This document shows positions 58,073 to 64,000 of a stretch of 64,000 bases of DNA, one piece after another. Both the position numbers and the translations under genes were made by a program. The DNA comes from Ziziphus jujuba. Lineage: Eukaryota > Streptophyta > Magnoliopsida > Rosales > Rhamnaceae. The stretch covers positions 33,440,501-33,504,500 of the forward strand of contig NC_083382.1 of assembly GCF_031755915.1 (NCBI RefSeq). Reading direction: 5' to 3'. The notes below the pieces were generated by a model that saw nothing but the letters and a program-made list of their open reading frames with translations, had not been told where the DNA came from and did no database searches. Every line of letters begins with the position of its first letter. The first letter of the stretch is position 1.

Positions 58073-59259
58073 TCGATCGGCCGCCGACGCAGCTCCTTCC
58101 TTGAATACTCATATACAATTCTTTTTGTGTATTTTTGTTTTATTATTTTTTCTTTCTTTTGCTAAATTAATTCTTAAATTGTATTTATGTTGTACTGAAT
58201 TACTTCTTTAATATTTTTATTACCATATGGTTTCTGGTAAAATGTAAGACCAAATAATTTCTTTTACTTAATGAATAATGCTATATACTCTGTCCTTGCC
58301 TTGTATTTAATTTCTTCCTGTCAAAGATTATTTATTATGTCTCTGATATATACTCCAACATGGCTTCATATATATATATATATATATATATAGATATATA
58401 CTCTTTTACTTATACATATACTCTTTAACTTTACTATATATATATATATATATTAACAATAGACTTTTACAAATTGACTGTAGCATAGAGAACTTTTAGT
58501 TAACAAATTAATTAATTATTATATTCATTTTGTTGTAAAGAATAAAAACTCCTTAATCCTCATGAGAAATATTGAGCTTTTTAATTAGTTTCATGGCTTT
58601 ATAGTTCAGAAGTTACAAAAGGTGGCTAGTCGGCTTTCAAGAGTTGTTCATAACTCAATTATTTAAGACCTCATGTATCCAAAAAGACTTCCTACGTTCT
58701 GTTTCCCATTCCATTTTCCCTATCTCTATCCATCATTTATACTACGACCTCATTAAAAAAATATTAACAAATACATAAAACAAACTAAGTTATTAAAAAA
58801 AAAAAAAGCGCTTTTTAATAAAATAAGATTCTATCAAATACTGTTATGACAAGAATACAAACTTAAAAATAGGAACAAAAAAAATCTCCATCCACCATGT
58901 AAATGTTTCCATTGAAGGTTATTTTCAACAAAAACATAAATTCTACATAAATTACTACATTATAGAGATAGGAAACTTTGTTTGAAAATAATGGAAAAGA
59001 TGATAAAAAAAAAAAAAAAACTACTTGTAAAAAGGACGATTATGATTTAAAATAGATTTTGAGATTTCCGAAATGTCAAAGTGACTTTACACTAGGCCAT
59101 TTAATTTGGTGATAAATTTGTGGCTTTTATGGCATTTGAGAGTTGATGTGCTTTCTTGCCAAAAATAGAGCTGGTCTTTGCTTGTATCTTTTATCATTAT
59201 TTATGAAGAAGTGGCTAGTTCAAAGCCTCCATTTTTTATTGTCGTTAGTAATTTCTCAA

Positions 59260-59471
59260 TAAAAGAAGAGTAATATTTATCAAAAATATTTATTAAATGA
59301 CATGTATCGATATATTATTGATTAATATATTTGTACAATATAAATATAGATAAATGAACTTTTAAGCAAATAAATAAATTAAAAATATATACATTAAACA
59401 TGATTATATTATTCATCACATGACTTAATAAACAAATTTTATAAAGATATTTGTAGCTCTAGCATTATTAA
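59260..59471. mobile_element. Third member of the AT-rich MITE-like family
   Basis: TTTATCAAAAATATTTATTAAATGACATGT at the left is mirrored by ACATGACTTAATAAACAAATTTTATAAAGATATTTGTA at the right. The right end is CTCTAGCATTATTA, resembling the ends of the copies at 48240-48700. Confidence 0.6.
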
Positions 59472-60876
59472 CGAAAGAATCATAAAGTTTGCTGTCTCTA
59501 CAAGGGGAAAAAGCAATTCTCATTTACCCAAAAAAAAAAAAAAAAAAAAGGAAGGAAAACAACATGGAGAAAAAGGTATATACCACAACCAAATCAAACA
59601 AAACATATGTTACATGTTTTTCTTCAGTACTAAATTACATTAGTTTGACCGTCTTATTTATTTATTTATTTATTTTAAGGAAAAAGAAACATTCCATTAA
59701 ACAACAGCAGCCATGGAGGCACTTCCTCCACCCAAATTCTAGTATCATTATTCGTTACAACATAAACGGTCCTTGGTCTAAAGGAGCATAAAATAGATGC
59801 CGAAGACATAGTAAGTCTCTTAATCTTCTCATTGAGAAAACAATGGTTATGAACTAATATATAAACTACTCGTTATAATTATAACAGACAACACTATAAA
59901 TGATCAGGCGATAGATTTTTGTCTAGGCAATACAAAATATAAAATAAGAAAATTAATAATTAATAAGAATTTGGACCAAAAAAAAAGTATGTTAATATTG
60001 ATGATAAAATCTTTATTATATTTTTGGTTATTGTATCTATTTCTTTGTTAATAATTCATTTTTATTTCTTGTAAAAGTTTTAAATAATTCTTTACCACGT
60101 AGGGATATAGGCACCATGTGAAGCAGGATAAGTTTGAAGGGAATTAGAAACATTTGGAACCATTCCATTATAATTAATATGGAAAAAGAAAAAAAGAAAA
60201 AAAAATGGAAAGTGAAGAAAAGAAGGGGAAAATATACCATAATTATAATGAAAAAAAAAAAAAGAGTATATATGTATGAAATCACAAGGGATGAACCCAT
60301 GGTTTTAATATGAGAATTATTGTTTTATTAGCTTTTTGATTGCAAATTAGAATTTAAAATTCAATTAATAATTAAATATGAGTTATTGATAGTAAAATCT
60401 TATATAGAAAAATAAATTTTATTGGATCTTAATAAATAATAAATATATTTTTAAATTTTCAACTTTAATATGATTTTTTAAAAAGTAAAAAACAAAATCC
60501 TGAAATGATTCTATATAAGTTTCATCATCGTATATGTACAGATAATAGAGTGCTATAGAATGCTGATATCTAGCATAATGATAATAAAGTTGTATGGTAT
60601 GTATACCTGACCATGGTAGAACCAAAAAAGGGGAAAAAAAATTGTATGCCTTTTTTTTTATTCTTTTTCTTTTTATTTTTCTTTAAAAAAATAAAAACAT
60701 TGTGTGCCTTGGTGTTTTATATCTTTGTTACACGACGCCAATTAACTAAGTTGAATTTCATTAAAAAATTAATTAAAAAGGAAAGACAAAAGACAAATTA
60801 ATTAAAGCGAACAAATTTTTAGTAGCAGACAAAGTTGATTGAGTCCTAAGTTCTATGTTCTATATCCGTCGCCAAT

Positions 60877-61027
60877 AAGACCAATATTTTTATGGCATAT
60901 ATATAACTATATATATATATATATATATTCACGTTGTCACGAGCACTAAGATCAATATTTTTATGTCATATATATACCTGTATATATATATATATATATA
61001 AATATATATATTCACGTTGTCACGAGC
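60877..61027. repeat. Imperfect tandem duplication of about 75 bp
   Basis: AGACCAATATTTTTATGGCA, (AT)n and TTCACGTTGTCACGAGC are repeated as AGATCAATATTTTTATGTCA, (AT)n and TTCACGTTGTCACGAGC. The units differ mainly in (AT)n length. Confidence 0.85.
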
Positions 61028-61152
61028 CTGCTAGCAACCAGATAAATCTTATCTTATCCACTTAAATATGAGCACTTTGAAAGCAACCAAAAAAAACAAA
61101 AAAACAAAAAACGTATACATATATACAAGCTGTTTATAATTTGTTGCAATAT

Positions 61153-61189
<37 letters not shown>

Positions 61190-61575
61190 TAATGATTTAA
61201 TCTTTTAACAAAGAAGATAACAGGATTAATTAAAACGTTTAGACAACTTACAATTTGGAAGACGACAAAATTGACTAGAACAAGGGTGGTGTTCATTTCA
61301 TATAACAAAAGTAAAATGGGAATGAAAGTGCATGCAATTTCCAGGAAGCATGCATATGCACCGTGCACGTGCATAATTCCAACTTCTCTTTTCTTTGGTT
61401 CTTTTGAGGAATATATGCGCGTGAATATATATATGTATATACATCCTACAAATATATGTTTTTAATAATTTCATAGATGGAGTTGGTGCGAATATTAATA
61501 GTAATAACAATAATTTTGAATATTAAAATAGCAAAGGAGGACGGTGGGGTGGCTGCTAATTCTGAGGCATTCTAC

Positions 61576-61583
61576 TATAAATA
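61576..61583 (+). promoter_or_regulatory. TATA box of F6'H copy 4
   Basis: TATAAATA followed by AGCTCTTCATCTC, about 165 bp before the ATG. The sequence after the TATA box differs from the block shared by copies 1-3. Confidence 0.7.
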
Positions 61584-61740
61584 AGCTCTTCATCTCTCCT
61601 AAGTTTCATCATCGCCTGGCTTCAAATTCATTAGTTAGCTACTAGCTACTTATTTCATATTCCGCATTCATACCCTCATTACATAATACTACTTTATAGT
61701 TAAGGCTCTAAATTTTTTAAGGCGCAACATCTCGCAAGCA

Positions 61741-62829
61741 ATGGCTCCAACATTGGCTGTTATCAACAACATCACCAACCCTGCCTCTGATTTCTCAGAC
61801 TTTGTGCTAACCAAAGGTCATGGAGTAAAGGGTCTATCAGAAACAGGCATCGAAACCCTTCCAAAACAATATATCCAACCTCTGGAAGAAAGGCTTTGCA
61901 TGACCAAAATCATCCCAGAGAACGCCATTCCCATCATCGACCTATCCGACCCCAACACCACCGGTGTTGCGGACACCATTTGTAATGCGGCAGAGAGGTG
62001 GGGGTTCTTTCAGATTGTCAACCACGGAGTCCCCCTTCAAGTTCTGGAGAATGCCAAGGAAGCAACCCGCCGCTTCTTTCGGCTGCCTGCTCAAGAGAAG
62101 AACAAGTATTCCAAGGACAATTCGCCTTCCAACACCGTCCGCTATGGCACCAGCTTTAGCCCGCAGGCAGAGAAAGCTCTGGAGTGGAAGGACTACCTCA
62201 GTCTCTTCTATGTCTCTGATGATGAAGCCTCTGCATTGTGGCCTGCTGCTTGCAGGGATGGTTTGCTAGAGTACATGAGGAAGAGCGAAGCAGTTGTTAA
62301 ACAACTACTGAAGGTGCTGATGGAGAAACTCAATGTGACAGAGATTGACAAAAGCAAAGAAGATCTTCTAATGGGATCTCGCAGAATTAACATAAACTAC
62401 TATCCCATCTGCCCAAACCCTGAGCTCACCGTGGGAGTCGGCCGCCATTCCGATGTCTCAACTCTTACAATCCTTCTCCAAGATGATATTGGCGGACTGT
62501 ACGTGCGGGACCTACAAGACAACAGCTGGATCCATGTCCCTCCGGTGGAAGGCTCCATTGTCATCAACGTGGGAGATGCGTTGCAGATAATGAGCAATGG
62601 CCGATACAAGAGCGTCGAGCACCGTGTGGTTGCCAACAGGAGCAAGAACAGGATATCAGTTCCCATTTTTGTGAACCCACGGCCCCATGACATCATCGGC
62701 CCGTTGCCTGAAGTGCTTGCAAGTGGAGAACAACCCATTTACAAGAGAGTTCTGTATTCGGACTACGTCAAGCACTTCTTCAGAAAGTCTCACGATGGGA
62801 AGGGTACTGTTGACTACGCAAAGATATGA
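61741..62829 (+). CDS. F6'H1: Feruloyl-CoA 6'-hydroxylase, copy 4
   Basis: Intronless, 362 residues, nearly identical to copy 1 along its whole length ([28 protein letters not shown] to [17 protein letters not shown]). Fe ligands His236, Asp238, His294 and Arg304/Ser306 are intact. Copy-specific changes include FFGLP to FFRLP, PPVKGS to PPVEGS, ANGSKN to ANRSKN and RKAHDG to RKSHDG. They fall outside the metal ligands, though ANRSKN precedes the 2-oxoglutarate-binding NRIS. Expected to hydroxylate feruloyl-CoA for scopoletin formation. Its upstream region is not visibly related to those of copies 1-3, so expression may differ. Confidence 0.92.
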   Translation: MAPTLAVINNITNPASDFSDFVLTKGHGVKGLSETGIETLPKQYIQPLEERLCMTKIIPENAIPIIDLSDPNTTGVADTICNAAERWGFFQIVNHGVPLQVLENAKEATRRFFRLPAQEKNKYSKDNSPSNTVRYGTSFSPQAEKALEWKDYLSLFYVSDDEASALWPAACRDGLLEYMRKSEAVVKQLLKVLMEKLNVTEIDKSKEDLLMGSRRININYYPICPNPELTVGVGRHSDVSTLTILLQDDIGGLYVRDLQDNSWIHVPPVEGSIVINVGDALQIMSNGRYKSVEHRVVANRSKNRISVPIFVNPRPHDIIGPLPEVLASGEQPIYKRVLYSDYVKHFFRKSHDGKGTVDYAKI

Positions 62830-64000
62830 ATCTTTTTTAACTTTTTACCCACCGTCTTCTTCTGATTTATAAGCATCAAATTCTTTTGTGTTGCAACAAG
62901 TGACAATAAACGTGATCAAAAGCGTATCGATGATTAAAGCAATTAAGAGTGAGATTACTTTCATTCATCCAAAGATTTTTTTTTTTTTTAACCACTTTAA
63001 TTATGTAAATGGGCACACATAAGCTGTCCTTTGCCTTGAATATATATTTTCTGATTACCCGCCTTTAGTTTAGATGCACAATCATTCTTTTTCTTTCCTT
63101 TCAACTTTAATCTACTTAGATATTCTATTTTTACTCTGTTTTAGTCAAATAGGTTAAGGGTTTAGTCATGAAGCTTCATTTGCGATCCGCACTATCAGTT
63201 ACAACAAGATATGCCGAGACATTGTAACACCACTAGAAGAGATAATTAAACAGCGAGCAGTACTAGTTGATCTTAAACCAACATATGATAATACAACACC
63301 CCATGATTTTGCCAGTTGGAAAGTGTCCTATATTCAAAGTGGCTGGATATAGAGTGATTGGAATTACCCTGCTGACCTAGCGTCATTGCTTAGCTATTCG
63401 CTTGTGTTTAAATTTACGCTTTCGATCATATTAGCAAAATGGTACACGTAAGTTTTGGAGGAATGAACTCATTAATTTCTTTTTGTATCAGCAAATCGTA
63501 AAGAGTGTACAATTTTGATTTTATATCATGTCGGTCATCTTTTCATTAACCTTATTACCATTGACTTCCTGTTTATGAAAAAGATACAAACTTTCAAATG
63601 TATAAAACATTAACATACATCATTATATTTATTCGCTTTCTTGATATATATAATACACTGATCATTCTAGGCACTTGTTTCTCTTATTCATCCACAAAAT
63701 AAAGGATGATGGACCTTCATTTAATTTATATATTTCTCTAACACTCATCTTTTGGACTTCTTTTTAGATTTTGAATTCAGAATTTTTTAGATCTCTGATT
63801 CTGATACCATATTGAATTATCACTAATCTAAAAAACGTAAGCTAACAGAAGATGAATTTTTATTTCATTTATATTTTTCTTCAACAAAGATTCATTTAAA
63901 ATAAAAACGAACTATTTTTGGGAACCAAAATTTAAAAAAACAAAGTAATTAAAATATTATCTCTTCCAAAACTATAAGCAATCTAGGAATGGCAATTTGT
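62830..64000. other. 3' flank of F6'H copy 4 to the window end
   Basis: AT-rich. AATAAA-like signals lie near 62910 (GACAATAAACG). A segment at about 63900-63975 resembles 39157-39235 and may be a dispersed repeat. No gene seen. Confidence 0.6.

Larger units (their letters stand above)
58073..61575. other. AT-rich spacer between F6'H copies 3 and 4
   Basis: No gene. Contains (AT)n tracts (58373-58391, 58436-58452, 61156-61186), a MITE-like copy at 59260-59471, poly(A) at 59530-59548, and a tandem duplication at 60877-61027. The last few hundred bases carry the copy 4 promoter. Confidence 0.65.

Noticed and set aside
63795..63815. CTGATACCA resembling a retrotransposon primer-binding site on the minus strand
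   Set aside because: Only about nine bases match, with no LTR, purine tract or coding remnant nearby.

Overview
This window is nuclear DNA from a flowering plant, almost certainly a eudicot. The evidence is multi-exon genes with GT-AG introns, a plant PLS/E-type PPR gene, phytoene synthase, plant polyamine transporters, feruloyl-CoA 6'-hydroxylases, a eukaryotic tRNA-Gly, plant LTR retrotransposons, and very AT-rich spacers full of (AT)n, (CT)n and poly(A/T) runs. I cannot name the species from sequence alone.

Layout. Positions 1-3.3 kb are AT-rich spacer with a decayed LINE-type RNase H fragment. A PP2A catalytic subunit gene with 11 coding exons (3486-10673, +) carries an intronless PPR gene nested in its first intron. 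A six-exon phytoene synthase gene follows on the minus strand (11708-14205). A three-exon gene for a probable plastid membrane protein of unknown function (15985-18183, -) and a tRNA-Gly(UCC) come next.

From 18.9 to 37.4 kb there is a tandem array of four intronless polyamine/amino-acid permease genes, all on + (PUT4/At3g13620 type). Copies 1 and 2 are separated by a structurally complete but coding-deficient Ty3/gypsy-like retrotransposon (20712-27001, -), with 1118-bp LTRs, a 5-bp target duplication, a PBS and a PPT. Small local duplications have copied the 3' ends of transporter copies 2 and 3.

From 37.4 to 44.4 kb is a gene-poor AT-rich stretch. From 44.6 to 62.8 kb are four intronless 2-oxoglutarate dioxygenase genes of the feruloyl-CoA 6'-hydroxylase (F6'H) family. 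These make the coumarin precursor that lactonises to scopoletin. Copies 1, 3 and 4 are on +, and copy 2 is inverted. A probable 2.9-kb solo LTR lies between copies 1 and 2, and MITE-like elements are scattered through the cluster.

The most interesting features are four. First, a PUT array sits beside an F6'H array, recalling the adjacent Arabidopsis loci At3g13620 and At3g13610. Second, a sharply bounded near-identical block inside the more divergent F6'H copy 3 suggests gene conversion. Third, copies 1 and 2 form an inverted pair that could give hairpin RNA. Fourth, an orphan F6'H-type upstream region lies at about 46.65-47.7 kb with no gene behind it. I see no clearly new defence or mobile system; the novelty is in how these clusters are built and diverging.
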